The notes: generated by a model from the sequence alone, not told the origin. DNA of 60,598 nt from Porphyromonadaceae bacterium UBA4262 (GCA_002396085.1 DGWI01000048.1:128046-188643); one strand, 5' to 3'; shown: positions 25,962-35,662, counted from the stretch's first letter. Translations and numbers: made by a program.

Positions 25962-28900
25962 TCACGGCATTACGCTCAGTACCATGGCGGGAGCGGTGGC
26001 CGTGAATTCGGGAGCATAGGCACACTGCGCGGTGGTGATGCCCGTCTTGTAGGTGCCAGCCCGGTCGATGAAATAGTCGCGCTCAATGACCCGCGTCCCC
26101 TGCCTCATGCGGTCGATGTAGTAGCGAGTTTCCGTGTCCTTCAAGTCGCAATAGCATCCGCGGAAATATCCGCTCAGCGGGTTGACAGGCTCAAAGCAGG
26201 CCGGTCGCTTGTCGATGACTTGCACAAAGTCGAGGTCACGCGATGCAGTGATAGTCAGTCGCACCGTCACACGGTCGCCCACATGCAGAGTATCGCCATT
26301 GGGCTTAACAATCTCACGCTTAACACTGATGCCCGAACTGGATTTCTCGACCGCTCTGGAGGGTTGCACGAATTGGGCATAGACTGTGCCCCAACTCGTG
26401 CCGGTATGGCTCTTGTTGACCGTGAGCCGATAGGGTTCTTTCAATTTCAGGTCAGTCTTGACATAGCCCAGTCCGGCACTGCCTTGCGGCAGGTCGACAT
26501 GATGTCCGTCAACGCTGAAGTCGGCCATCGGCACCTCGTCGAGCGCGCGCAGATTGCCATTGATGAAAGCATACACGGCATTAGCACTGTTATAGGCTGT
26601 GCTCCAGTACTGCGTGCGCTTCTGCTGCAAGAGCCATCGGCGCATTTCCTCGATGGCAGTGGTGTCGTCAGGGTGAATCAGTTGCATGGCCTCGATGGCC
26701 GCTACCTGGGTGGGAATCTTGAGGTCATACCACCAGTAGCCGTGGCTCGTGGCATCAAGGTACCGTCCCATGGCCTTGCTGCTGAGCATGTCGGCCATTA
26801 CAGCATCCAGTCGCTGTCGCGCCGCCTTCTTCTCGCCCCACTTCCACAAGGTGGTGGCCATGATGCAGTCGGCATAGGCACTGTGCCACGACTTGTCGCG
26901 CTTCATCGCCTTGATGATTTTCTTGCGCTCACGGCGGCACGAGTCGGGCACATCGCGGTTGTCCATTGCGGCCAGATAGAGATACCTTTCGTCAATGCCT
27001 TGTCGAGCCAGGTAATTAAAACCGCTGTTCATCATGTACTGGGTCTCACGTTGTTTGCCGAGCAGCACATTGACGCGCACCAGTCCCTCCAGCACCATCT
27101 GGGTCATAGCAACGCTTCCCTTCATACCCTTGAACCAACTCCACGACCCATCACCGTTTTGCAACGCCCTCAGTGCCGATAATGTGGTGCTGACTTTGCC
27201 GTTCAGTGCCGTCTGGTCGAGGAATTTGCTCAATTGTTGCCGCTGCTCGGTCTCGGTCTTGGCGATACCGACCCACGGGGTCTCGGCCAGCACAATCGAC
27301 TTGAGTTCCTGGTTGCGCTCCAACGGACTCTGCTGGCCGACAGAATCCTGCTCGTCGCGCCATTGCTGCATGGTCTGTGCCACTTGTGGCGACATCGACA
27401 AGATGCCTGCTGCCGTCTTTAACGAGAAGTAGGCAATGGCTTGGCAGGCCGCACAGTCATCCACGGGATGGGCATACTCGTGCAGTGCTTGCATCATGAG
27501 CCAGGCGGGATTGTTGGTGTATTCCAGGGTGTACTGTGCCCCAAAGGCTTTTTTCACCTCCAGTTTGCTCAAGTCAATGCTGGCCTTTCCCTTGCCCAGG
27601 AGCGTGAACGGCACCGTTCGCGTCACCAGTTCAAACTGGCTGAGCACTGGCAGATAGTGCTGCTCGCCGTCGCTGGCCTCACCATTGCTCGCCACAACCT
27701 TGCACATCAGCAAAGTTTTGCTCTGCTGGGGCTTGTAACTGAACGTCACGGTTGTAGACTCGCCTTGAGCGGCAGCAAACGTCTGATGCTGCGTGTAGAC
27801 CACTCGATCGGTCTCGGTGTCGACGAGTTGCATCGACACCGCTCCACGCACATCGTGGTCGCATGTGTTGACGATGCGGCTAGTGATGGTGGCAGTGTCG
27901 CCCATGCGCACAAATCGCGGCACATTGGGTTGGACCATAAACTGCTTGCTGGCCACCACCTCGCCACCTAGTGTACCCCAGCACATGTCGCGTGTGTGCG
28001 CTTGAGTCATGACCCGCCATGTGGTCACACTCTCGGGCAGGGTGTATTGCAGATTGACCCGCCCCTGCTCATCGGTCTGCAAGGTGGGGAAGAAGAATGC
28101 CGTTTCGTTCAAGTTCTCACGTGCAGGCAGATCCAGCGTCCGGGCAATCGCCTGAGCGCCATCGCCCTTGACGGTGTTGACCAAAATCACTCCTGCCGAC
28201 GCACGGGCACCATAGATGGCGGTGGCCGACGGGTCTGTCAAGATTTTGAAGTCGCGGATGTCGTTAGCACTGATATTGGGTAGCATCGATGCAATCAGCG
28301 CATTGGCATCACCACCCGACAGCGCATCGGCACCAACTTCGGCAATGACATCAACAATGACCCCGTCGACAACAATCAGTGGTCGTGGATCACCATAGAT
28401 GGATGTTGCGCCACGCACACGGATTTCGGGCGAATCTCCCTCTACCTGTACGCCCGCAGCTCTTCCCTCAAGTGACAGTGCAACATCATCGCTGACGACC
28501 GTTGAGGTGCCAGTGAAGAGTCGCTTGTTCACTGTTTGGTAACCTGTGACCACGACCTCGTTCAGGGTGGTTCCGTCGTCAGGCCATAACTGGATGAGAG
28601 GATGTGCTCCTGTGATGGTTGTGCGAGCAGGATGGTAACCCAAGTAATGTATTGTGAGTCGATCTCCAATGCGCGCCAGCAGTTTGAATTTTCCATCAAT
28701 GTCTGTTGAGGTCCCTACTCGGCTGTTTCGGTCAATGGTGACTGTAGCACCAATGATAGGCTCATCGTTCTCATCGACCACTGTGCCGCTGATGAGCTTC
28801 TCGCTGCCCATGAGGCCGGTCTTGAGATGGCTCATGCGTCGGGGCGGGAAACCCGACTTGTCATTTTGTTGATTGGCAAGGCTATAGAGGTTGTAATAGT

Positions 28901-31610
28901 TGTAGAAATTGTAGTCCTGTGACGCATAATTAGCATGGTAAATTGAGCGGTCGAACGACAATCCCATTGGCCAGTTATGAGGCTCAAACTCGTCAAGTGA
29001 CTTGTCGTACATGGCTGCAATCACTCGTGCATCGGCAGGAGTGCCGTCGGGTCGGTTCACCTGCAGTTGCCATTGCTCCTTCTGACCCGGCGTCAGTCGG
29101 TCACGGAATGTGTTCCAGCGCAATGCCAATGCCTTGTCGGGCTGAGGCTTCACGATTGTGTGACTGGCCTGATAGAGTTTGCCATCTTTCCACCAGGCAT
29201 AGAGTACCTTGATGCCATCGCCATACTGGGGCTGATAGGCAAAATCACGGCGAATGATGGTGTCGCTCAACTCAATGGTGCCACGTTCCAAGCAACTGTC
29301 GGCACGCATCACGGCATAAAGCACATGCACATCGTGCCGGCTGGTACCGAGTTCAATTCGTTCTTTGTCGGTCTTAAACCAGATGTCGGCATCATAGCAT
29401 GGCCTCGTGGCCTGGGGGTCATAGACAATGAGCGTGGTGCTGATTGTGTCGCCGTCGCAACAGGCCATGAGCTCATGTTTGCCACAGGACAGCGCGTGAG
29501 GCAGCTTTAAGTTGACACGCCTGCCCGCACTGGCGGTGTCGCTGGCCAACTCATGACCTAGAAGCCAATATTTGACCACCGCGCCGTTGATGTCTTTGTT
29601 CATGACGTTTCTGGCCTTATACGTCACAGTAGCCTGGGGTAACTGGGCTTGCTCAATCCACCACACGCTGCCGGCATCGGATGTCAGCCTCACAGGGCGG
29701 TCGTCCATGGTGAATCTGACAATCTCCTCATGGCTCTCGCCAGTCATGTCGGTCACTTGTATCGTCAGCCGATAGTACCAATTGCGCTGGTCATCGGTGG
29801 GAATAGCAATCTTAAAGCGCCCCTCACTATCGGTGCTGATGGTGTCTTGAAAAGGCATCCTCGCGTCGAGTCTATAGGTCACGGTCGCATTGTGCAATGG
29901 TATTCCGGTCATTGTGGTTGCCTGTCCTGTAATCATGACGGTGTCGCCACGGGCAATGCGCTTGTGGTTGTCGTCGATGGTGATCTTAAATGTCGGCCGC
30001 TTGTATTGCTCGACGCGCAACACAGCAACACCAGTGACATCTCGACCGTGGGGTTGCTGTGCCGGCAAGATCGCTTCGATGCGATAAGCACCATGCAACA
30101 AGTTGGGCTTGAGGGCGAAGCGAGCGTGCGCCACGCCATATTCATCGGTCACAACTTGCGCTGTGTCCACCGTCTGTCTTTTGCTGTCCAGCAACTTCAC
30201 CTCGATGGCCCTGCCAGTGAGCACGGCCACGTCATCGTCCTGGCGAGTATAGGCAAGCACTGCCAGCTGAATGTCTTGTCCAGGCCGATAAATAGCTCGG
30301 TCGGTCATCACATTGAGATGGGAGGTCTTGTCGTGGTCGGTGGGATAGTTGCGTGAGAAATCACTCTCGTAGCAGAATCGGTCATCGGCAGTGGCAGGGC
30401 AGACATCAAGGTTGTCATCGACAAGCGCTTCACCTTGAGCATTGGTGGTAGCCAGCAGTTTCTCGAAATCGTCATCATAGAGTTGCGCGTGTGGCACTGG
30501 CTTGCCGCTGATGGCATTGACCACAGTCACCAGTTGCTTGCCGTTGGTCATATCCAGACTCAATGTGCGCAGGTCGCTCACGCATTGAAAGACATACAAG
30601 TTATCATCGATTGGCGGAGTGGTTTTGAAACGCAGCAGATACACTCCCTTGTCCATAGGTGGCAAGATATGGCCATGGGTAAAGGTCTCATACCGATTGG
30701 CATTGTTGATGGCGAGCACATCATGCTTGATGTGCTTGAAGCTATACTCTTTTTTGTATTCGTTGATGTCATCTTCATCTACGCGCCATGCATCTCGGAC
30801 TTCGGTTGGAGGCATGTTGGTTGAATAGATGTCAACATCGATGCGGCGAATGTTGCGAGTGTTGGTTATGAATGTCAGACTATCGGCCGACGTTGTGAGG
30901 CTTCTCTGGAATCTGACTTCCAGTTCGCTCTGGCACAACGTGTTGTAAGCATCTTTTAGTGCGCCAATTCGCCAATAGCGCTCATACTTGCTTAAGGCTT
31001 TTTCAAGATACTCACCCTTTTCTTTTACACTATAGTCATAGGTCATGGCTTGATAACGCGCCAGTGCCACCTCGGCCGAGACTTCCAAGTCGCCATAGAT
31101 GGTCATCAGCGAGTCGAGCGAGGCTATATACTGGGGTCTAGTCATGCGCTGCGCTTCCAGTAAATGTAGCGCAGTCAGCATGGCGGCAGGCCGGTTGCCG
31201 TGGCGGTCGTAGTAGTCGTGCAGCGTGGCATACTCCTCCAGTTCATAGCCCAAGACGCTGAGCAGGTCATCGCCGAAGTAGCGCCCCATGGGCAGCCGTT
31301 CGACCAAGCCCTTGAACTTCGTGGCCTTGGCCTGCGCCAGCAAGTCGGCATGACTCATTGCCAGTGAGCGATAGGGCACACTGTCGTCGGGCTGCAAATG
31401 TGCCAACAGGGTCTGATAGATGGCGGCTTTGACCGGGTCAGCATCCCGCAAGCGCTTCTCACTGGCCTTGAACCGGTGAATGACACCGGCAATACTGTCT
31501 TGCCCCGTGTCAATCAGCCTCATACCATTCTTGATGTCATCGAAGTCACGCGCCTGAGCGGCAATAGCCACAAGCAGCACGAGCATGCAAGTTAAAAGTT
31601 TCTTCACCAT
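25962..31610 (-). CDS. Alpha-2-macroglobulin-like protein with inserted SusC-type plug domain
   Basis: The 1882-residue protein has a signal peptide ending near AIAAQA. Helical TPR-like sequence runs to about 240. Macroglobulin domains follow, including an MG2-type stretch DRAIYRPGQDIQLAVLAYTRQ (about 440-520). Near 937 begins a carboxypeptidase-regulatory domain (LISGTVVDENDEPIIGATVTI), then a TonB-receptor plug (about 1030-1145) ending YGARASAGVILVNT, the SusC signature. The A2M core resumes at about 1190 (LPESVTTWRVMTQAHTRD) with the alpha-alpha toroid to about 1700 and a C-terminal MG domain. No 22-strand barrel is present. At the thioester position the sequence is HPVDDCAACQA, not a clean CxEQ, so covalent trapping is doubtful. 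A2M proteins act as protease traps; the plug insertion is unusual and its role is unknown. Confidence 0.85.
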   Translation of the reverse strand: MVKKLLTCMLVLLVAIAAQARDFDDIKNGMRLIDTGQDSIAGVIHRFKASEKRLRDADPVKAAIYQTLLAHLQPDDSVPYRSLAMSHADLLAQAKATKFKGLVERLPMGRYFGDDLLSVLGYELEEYATLHDYYDRHGNRPAAMLTALHLLEAQRMTRPQYIASLDSLMTIYGDLEVSAEVALARYQAMTYDYSVKEKGEYLEKALSKYERYWRIGALKDAYNTLCQSELEVRFQRSLTTSADSLTFITNTRNIRRIDVDIYSTNMPPTEVRDAWRVDEDDINEYKKEYSFKHIKHDVLAINNANRYETFTHGHILPPMDKGVYLLRFKTTPPIDDNLYVFQCVSDLRTLSLDMTNGKQLVTVVNAISGKPVPHAQLYDDDFEKLLATTNAQGEALVDDNLDVCPATADDRFCYESDFSRNYPTDHDKTSHLNVMTDRAIYRPGQDIQLAVLAYTRQDDDVAVLTGRAIEVKLLDSKRQTVDTAQVVTDEYGVAHARFALKPNLLHGAYRIEAILPAQQPHGRDVTGVAVLRVEQYKRPTFKITIDDNHKRIARGDTVMITGQATTMTGIPLHNATVTYRLDARMPFQDTISTDSEGRFKIAIPTDDQRNWYYRLTIQVTDMTGESHEEIVRFTMDDRPVRLTSDAGSVWWIEQAQLPQATVTYKARNVMNKDINGAVVKYWLLGHELASDTASAGRRVNLKLPHALSCGKHELMACCDGDTISTTLIVYDPQATRPCYDADIWFKTDKERIELGTSRHDVHVLYAVMRADSCLERGTIELSDTIIRRDFAYQPQYGDGIKVLYAWWKDGKLYQASHTIVKPQPDKALALRWNTFRDRLTPGQKEQWQLQVNRPDGTPADARVIAAMYDKSLDEFEPHNWPMGLSFDRSIYHANYASQDYNFYNYYNLYSLANQQNDKSGFPPRRMSHLKTGLMGSEKLISGTVVDENDEPIIGATVTIDRNSRVGTSTDIDGKFKLLARIGDRLTIHYLGYHPARTTITGAHPLIQLWPDDGTTLNEVVVTGYQTVNKRLFTGTSTVVSDDVALSLEGRAAGVQVEGDSPEIRVRGATSIYGDPRPLIVVDGVIVDVIAEVGADALSGGDANALIASMLPNISANDIRDFKILTDPSATAIYGARASAGVILVNTVKGDGAQAIARTLDLPARENLNETAFFFPTLQTDEQGRVNLQYTLPESVTTWRVMTQAHTRDMCWGTLGGEVVASKQFMVQPNVPRFVRMGDTATITSRIVNTCDHDVRGAVSMQLVDTETDRVVYTQHQTFAAAQGESTTVTFSYKPQQSKTLLMCKVVASNGEASDGEQHYLPVLSQFELVTRTVPFTLLGKGKASIDLSKLEVKKAFGAQYTLEYTNNPAWLMMQALHEYAHPVDDCAACQAIAYFSLKTAAGILSMSPQVAQTMQQWRDEQDSVGQQSPLERNQELKSIVLAETPWVGIAKTETEQRQQLSKFLDQTALNGKVSTTLSALRALQNGDGSWSWFKGMKGSVAMTQMVLEGLVRVNVLLGKQRETQYMMNSGFNYLARQGIDERYLYLAAMDNRDVPDSCRRERKKIIKAMKRDKSWHSAYADCIMATTLWKWGEKKAARQRLDAVMADMLSSKAMGRYLDATSHGYWWYDLKIPTQVAAIEAMQLIHPDDTTAIEEMRRWLLQQKRTQYWSTAYNSANAVYAFINGNLRALDEVPMADFSVDGHHVDLPQGSAGLGYVKTDLKLKEPYRLTVNKSHTGTSWGTVYAQFVQPSRAVEKSSSGISVKREIVKPNGDTLHVGDRVTVRLTITASRDLDFVQVIDKRPACFEPVNPLSGYFRGCYCDLKDTETRYYIDRMRQGTRVIERDYFIDRAGTYKTGITTAQCAYAPEFTATAPAMVLSVMP

Positions 31611-31683
31611 AGCCTAAATTAAGATTGCGTTACGCGCTGCTAGACCGCTGCACTGGTTGAGCAGCCGCGACTAGCAGAATGTG

Positions 31684-31691
31684 CAAAGTTA
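31684..31691 (-). promoter_or_regulatory. -7 box TAACTTTG for the A2M gene
   Basis: It matches TAnnTTTG on the minus strand, about 75 bases upstream of the start. Confidence 0.6.
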
Positions 31692-31911
31692 GTGTTTTTC
31701 TGTTAAATAAACAAATCGCGACACCGAATTCAATAACAAATTCACATTGCCGAACTTGACCTCAATGGGCAGAACCGCCAGAGATTTTATTGAATGTTTA
31801 GCTTTCTGTATAACATGGCATTGACATTAATTCGGGGGTTTTAAGCCTCAAAAACCACACTTTTTCCGAGTTTAGGGCAAGCAAGGACTACACTTTTTCC
31901 TGAAGTTTTTG

Positions 31912-31919
31912 TACCTTTG
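31912..31919 (+). promoter_or_regulatory. -7 box TACCTTTG for pdxB
   Basis: It ends only eight bases before the pdxB ATG at 31928, so the mRNA should have little or no leader. Confidence 0.65.
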
Positions 31920-31927
31920 CAGTCACG

Positions 31928-32914
31928 ATGATGAAGATTGTTGTTGAGAATCGAATTCCTTATATTCAGGGCATACTGGAGGCGGTGGCGCAGGTGAAGT
32001 ATCTGCCAGCCAGCGACATCACGGCGCAGGCGGTGCGCGATGCCGACGTGCTGCTGGTGCGCACACGCACGCGCTGCGACGCGGCTCTGCTTGCAGGCAG
32101 CAGGGTGCGCTTCATCGGCTCGGCCACCATCGGTACTGACCACATTGACCTCGATTGGTGCCGCGACCACGGCATCACGGTGTGCAATGCACCGGGCTGC
32201 AACGCGCCGGCAGTGGCACAGTGGGTGATGGCTGCCATTGGTCTGTGGATGCAGCGCAGTGGCATCGACACAGCACACGGGTTGACACTAGGTGTCATCG
32301 GTGTGGGACATGTAGGTAGTATTGTGGCACGATGGGCGCAGCAACTGGGATTCAACGTCTTGCTCAACGACCCGCCCCTGGGCATCGGCGTTCCACTCGA
32401 TGAGTTGCTCAGTCGCAGCGACATCGTCACGGTACACACCCCGCTCACTAACGGAGGTCAGTGGCCCACGTGGCACCTGCTGGGCGAGACACCGTTGCGC
32501 CAAATGAAGAACTGCCGCCTCCTGCTCAATGCTGCACGTGGCGGCATCATCGACGAGGCGGCTCTGCAAGATTGGCAGGGCGACCTGGCCATAGACTGCT
32601 GGGAAGGCGAACCGACGCTCAACCCCGATGTGCTGCGACGTGCCATCGTTGCCACACCGCACATCGCCGGCTACAGCATCGAGGGCAAGCAGCGCGGCAC
32701 CGCCATGATGATTGAGGCATTGAACCGCCACTACGGCTGGCACCTGCCCGTGCCACACATCGCCGCCCCGGCCCAGGGTGCCGACGGAGTGACCCTCGAC
32801 GCAATCATGACAAGTTTTGACCCCGGTCCACTCACCGCCCAACTACAGTCGCATCCCGACCAGTTTGAGTCGCTGCGCAACACCTACCACCTTCGCCACG
32901 AAATGGCGAATTAG
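31928..32914 (+). CDS. pdxB: 4-phosphoerythronate dehydrogenase
   Basis: This enzyme carries out the second step of the DXP-dependent vitamin B6 (PLP) pathway, oxidising 4-phosphoerythronate with NAD. The 328-residue product shows the D-2-hydroxyacid dehydrogenase fold. The PdxB N-terminus is MKIVVENRIPYIQG. The catalytic-domain motif is RTRTRCDAALLAGSRVRFIGSATIGTDHID, with NAPGCNAPAVAQWV following. The Rossmann motif GVIGVGHVGSIVARWAQQLG is near 119-138, then LLLNAARGGIIDEAAL and the catalytic histidine in TPHIAGYSIEGK. The C-terminal dimerisation domain is short. There are two consecutive start ATGs. The stop codon lies at the edge of a REP-like palindrome. Confidence 0.92.
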   Translation: MMKIVVENRIPYIQGILEAVAQVKYLPASDITAQAVRDADVLLVRTRTRCDAALLAGSRVRFIGSATIGTDHIDLDWCRDHGITVCNAPGCNAPAVAQWVMAAIGLWMQRSGIDTAHGLTLGVIGVGHVGSIVARWAQQLGFNVLLNDPPLGIGVPLDELLSRSDIVTVHTPLTNGGQWPTWHLLGETPLRQMKNCRLLLNAARGGIIDEAALQDWQGDLAIDCWEGEPTLNPDVLRRAIVATPHIAGYSIEGKQRGTAMMIEALNRHYGWHLPVPHIAAPAQGADGVTLDAIMTSFDPGPLTAQLQSHPDQFESLRNTYHLRHEMAN

Positions 32915-32993
32915 GGACTGGCGAATTAGGGACGGTTCTTTTTCGCCAAAGGCTAATTTGTTTTAACTTTTGGCGAAAAAGAACCGTCCCTAA
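32906..32993. repeat. REP-like palindrome (TTAGGGACGGTTC arms) between pdxB and ldcA
   Basis: A perfect 25-bp inverted repeat has arms at 32926-32950 and 32969-32993, with an 18-base AT-rich loop. The left side carries an extra direct copy of GGCGAATTAGGGAC (32906-32919 and 32920-32933). The pdxB stop lies in the first copy. The element lies between convergent genes and could also end transcription. Confidence 0.85.
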
Positions 32994-33002
32994 TCCACCA
33001 AG

Positions 33003-33995
33003 TTAGAAGCGGAGGGTGACTCCGGTTTCGGTGACGTCAAGGGTGACGGGATGCCCCTCGATGAGGGGGTAGTTCCACGACTCGTCGTGACTGGCGGGGA
33101 AGTCATAGCAGATGGGGATGTCGAGGCCGAAACTCGACAACTGGTCGTGCAACATGTCGTTCATGTCGGTGTAGCCGTTCTGTGCCTTGTAGTCGGTGAA
33201 ACGGCCAATGATGATGCCACGCACACGATTGAGCACACCCTTGAGGCGCAACTGCGTGAGCATGCTTGCCACACGCGGGATGCTCTCGCCCACATCCTCA
33301 AAGAACAGGATGATGTCGCGGTCGGCGATGTAGTCGCGGTCAAGAAAGTCCCATTGGTCCGAACCCGAGAAATTGACGCTGAACACCGCCATGTTGCCAC
33401 CCAGCAAGATGCCTTGTGCGGTGCCCGGCTGATTATAGGCATGGGCGGGCACTCGATAGGTGGGCAACTGGCCCCGCAAGATATCGCGCAAATAACCCTG
33501 GATAACAGGGTCGGCATCCTTGTCGGCTAGGTTGCCGCACATGTTGGCATGCAGGCTCATGTTGCCGGCCCGCACTTGTGCGCTGTGCAACGAGGTGATG
33601 TCGCTGTAGCCGATAATCCACTTGGGATACTTGGCCAGCGTGTCGGGGTGAATCAAACCGAGCATCATGGCCGAGCCATAGCCACCACGGGTGCTGAGGA
33701 TGGCCTTGACGCTGGGGTCACGCAGGGCCTTGAGCAAGTCGTCGAGGCGCTGCTGGGGCGTGCCGGCATAGCCGTGGCAGTTGTCCAGCACGTGCTCGCC
33801 CACGACAGGCACATAGCCCCACTGCTTGAGCGTGGCAACGCCTGCATCGACGTATGCCTTCTTGGGCGTTGAAGCCAGCGAGAGGATGGCAACCTTGTCG
33901 CCAGGTTTGAGATAATCGGGCGCGACGGGCATCTGCTGCGCCATCGTCACGGTCATGGCTGCTGCAGCCATCAGGGTCAAGATGATCTTTTTCAT
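33003..33995 (-). CDS. ldcA: Secreted LD-carboxypeptidase (peptidase S66)
   Basis: S66 enzymes remove the terminal D-Ala from peptidoglycan tetrapeptides during wall recycling. The 330-residue product has a signal peptide (MKKIILTLMAAAAMTVTMAQ), unlike the cytoplasmic E. coli LdcA, so it probably acts in the periplasm. The family blocks are LKPGDKVAILSLAS, AILSTRGGYGSAMMLGLI and WIIGYSDITSLH, with the nucleophilic Ser near 124. LFFEDVGESIPRV holds the catalytic Glu, and PASHDESWNYPLIEG the His near the end. It is divergent from lepB. Confidence 0.9.
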   Translation of the reverse strand: MKKIILTLMAAAAMTVTMAQQMPVAPDYLKPGDKVAILSLASTPKKAYVDAGVATLKQWGYVPVVGEHVLDNCHGYAGTPQQRLDDLLKALRDPSVKAILSTRGGYGSAMMLGLIHPDTLAKYPKWIIGYSDITSLHSAQVRAGNMSLHANMCGNLADKDADPVIQGYLRDILRGQLPTYRVPAHAYNQPGTAQGILLGGNMAVFSVNFSGSDQWDFLDRDYIADRDIILFFEDVGESIPRVASMLTQLRLKGVLNRVRGIIIGRFTDYKAQNGYTDMNDMLHDQLSSFGLDIPICYDFPASHDESWNYPLIEGHPVTLDVTETGVTLRF

Positions 33996-34179
33996 ATTAA
34001 GTGTTACTGTGTTTTTTCACAAATGAACGCATTACTACCGATGGTGGCACAAGTTTTGCACCATATTATCTTGTGGGCATCAGTAAATTCAAGTGCCCGC
34101 TCATTGTGAGCGGACATGCAAAAGTAGGCATTTCTGGGCAAAATGCCAAATAACTGACTGCTAACTGAAAAGTTTTTTG

Positions 34180-34187
34180 TAATTTCG
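34180..34187 (+). promoter_or_regulatory. -7-like box TAATTTCG for lepB
   Basis: One base off TAnnTTTG, preceded by a T-run, 23 bases before the lepB ATG. Confidence 0.5.
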
Positions 34188-34210
34188 CAGCGCAAAAATC
34201 CAAGTCTACT

Positions 34211-35629
34211 ATGAGTAAAGACAAAAATAAACAAGAAGAATATGTGAGACAGACGGGCTCGCTGGGCGAGCGACTGGCACGAGTCAAGGGCACACGCTGG
34301 GCGCGATTTGGCATCGTGAGTGCCATCTTTCTGGGTTGGATCTACTGGATGGGCAACCCCTGGCTGCTGCTGGCATGGCCCTTGCTGGCCGACATCTACT
34401 TGACGCAATTTATCCCCTGGGGCGCCTGGAAAGGCTGGAAACCCGGCATCGCGCGCACCATCATGAGTTGGGTCGATGCCATCGTCTACGCGCTGGTGCT
34501 GGTCTATTTCCTGTTCTTGTTTGTGGGTCAGAACTACCAGATTCCGTCATCATCGCTCGAGAAGACCCTGCTCACGGGTGACTTCTTGTGGGTCAACAAG
34601 GTGGTCTATGGTCCCCGCGTGCCGCAGACACCCCTGCACTTCCCATTGGCACAGAACACCTTGCCGTTCTTCAACTGCAAGAGCTACATCGACAAGCCGC
34701 AGTTGGCTTATCACCGACTGAAGGGTCTGCGCAAGGTCGAGCGTGGCGACATCGTGGTATTTAACTTCCCTGCTGGCGACACCGTGGCGCTCAAGTCGCA
34801 GAATCCCGACTACTACACCCAGTGCCTGGAATTCGGTCGCGAGAACATTCTGGCCAACCCCGACCGCTTCGGCGAAGTTATCTATCGCCCTGTCGATCGT
34901 CGTGAGAACTATGTCAAACGCTGTTTGGGTCTGCCTGGCGACTGGCTGAGCATCAAGGACGGCGTGGTCTATATCAACAACAAGCCGCTGCCACAGCCCG
35001 AGAATGTTCAGTTCTTCTACCATGTCGCCACCGATGGCCGTACAATCGGCGATGACTTGTTTGAGGAGTTGGGCATCAGCATCGAGGATCGACACATGAT
35101 GCAAGATGGCCACTACTTGCTGCCACTCACTGCCGCAATGAAGAAGCAACTTGAACAGCAATCGTGGATCACTGTGGTGGAACGCATGGTGGCTGACCCG
35201 GGTGAGAGCATCATCACCTATCCCGTGGGCACCGACTATGGTTGGACACACGAGAACTACGGTGCACTATGGATTCCCAAGAAGGGCATGACCATGCACC
35301 TGACGATGGAAAACCTGCCCAAGTATGAGCGCTGCATCCGCAACTACGAGGGCAACACGCTTGAGGTGAAAGACGGCAAATTCTACATCAACGGCAAGCA
35401 GACCGACACCTACACCTTCAAGATGGACTACTACTGGATGATGGGAGACAACCGTGACAACTCGCTCGACTCGCGCTACTGGGGCTTCGTGCCCGAGGAT
35501 CACATCGTGGGCACACCCAACATCATCCTCATCTCGTTCGACAAGGATCACTCGCTGTTCAACGGTGGCATCCGCTGGAACCGCATCCTGCGCATCCCCA
35601 ATCCCGACCGAGCCTCTTTCTCTAATTAA
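34211..35629 (+). CDS. lepB: Signal peptidase I
   Basis: It cleaves Sec signal peptides at the outer face of the inner membrane. The 472-residue protein has two or three N-terminal membrane helices (about 32-62 and 88-108). The catalytic Ser is in QIPSSSLEKTLL (Ser115) and the general-base Lys in NYVKRCLGLPGD (Lys236). Box E, MMGDNRDNSLDSRYWGFVP, is near the C-terminus. Between the catalytic motifs is a long insertion, which makes it longer than E. coli LepB, as in other Bacteroidota. It is followed by a heptad repeat and the wbqC-like gene. Confidence 0.95.
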   Translation: MSKDKNKQEEYVRQTGSLGERLARVKGTRWARFGIVSAIFLGWIYWMGNPWLLLAWPLLADIYLTQFIPWGAWKGWKPGIARTIMSWVDAIVYALVLVYFLFLFVGQNYQIPSSSLEKTLLTGDFLWVNKVVYGPRVPQTPLHFPLAQNTLPFFNCKSYIDKPQLAYHRLKGLRKVERGDIVVFNFPAGDTVALKSQNPDYYTQCLEFGRENILANPDRFGEVIYRPVDRRENYVKRCLGLPGDWLSIKDGVVYINNKPLPQPENVQFFYHVATDGRTIGDDLFEELGISIEDRHMMQDGHYLLPLTAAMKKQLEQQSWITVVERMVADPGESIITYPVGTDYGWTHENYGALWIPKKGMTMHLTMENLPKYERCIRNYEGNTLEVKDGKFYINGKQTDTYTFKMDYYWMMGDNRDNSLDSRYWGFVPEDHIVGTPNIILISFDKDHSLFNGGIRWNRILRIPNPDRASFSN

Positions 35630-35662
35630 GAATTAAGAATTAAGAATTGAGAATTAAGAATT
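35629..35662. repeat. AATTAAG heptad repeat after lepB
   Basis: AATTAAG/AATTGAG words repeat about five times directly after the lepB stop. A CCCCACC...GGTGGGG-like hairpin (about 35678-35709) follows. Confidence 0.7.

Larger units (their letters stand above)
31611..31927. other. Divergent intergenic region between the A2M gene and pdxB
   Basis: It holds the two opposed promoters (31684-31691 and 31912-31919) and two copies of ACACTTTTTCC exactly 33 bases apart (31857 and 31890). No gene is seen. Confidence 0.6.

Noticed and set aside
27430..27480. Thioester site in the macroglobulin
   Set aside because: The local sequence DDCAACQ has a cysteine and a glutamine but not the CxEQ spacing, so I do not call a functional thioester.
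34097..34113. Palindrome CCGCTCATTGTGAGCGG with ATTGTGAGCGGA, resembling the E. coli lac operator
   Set aside because: There is no LacI-type regulator or sugar operon nearby, the phylum is different, and a short match like this is expected by chance. It may simply be a small hairpin in the ldcA/lepB gap.
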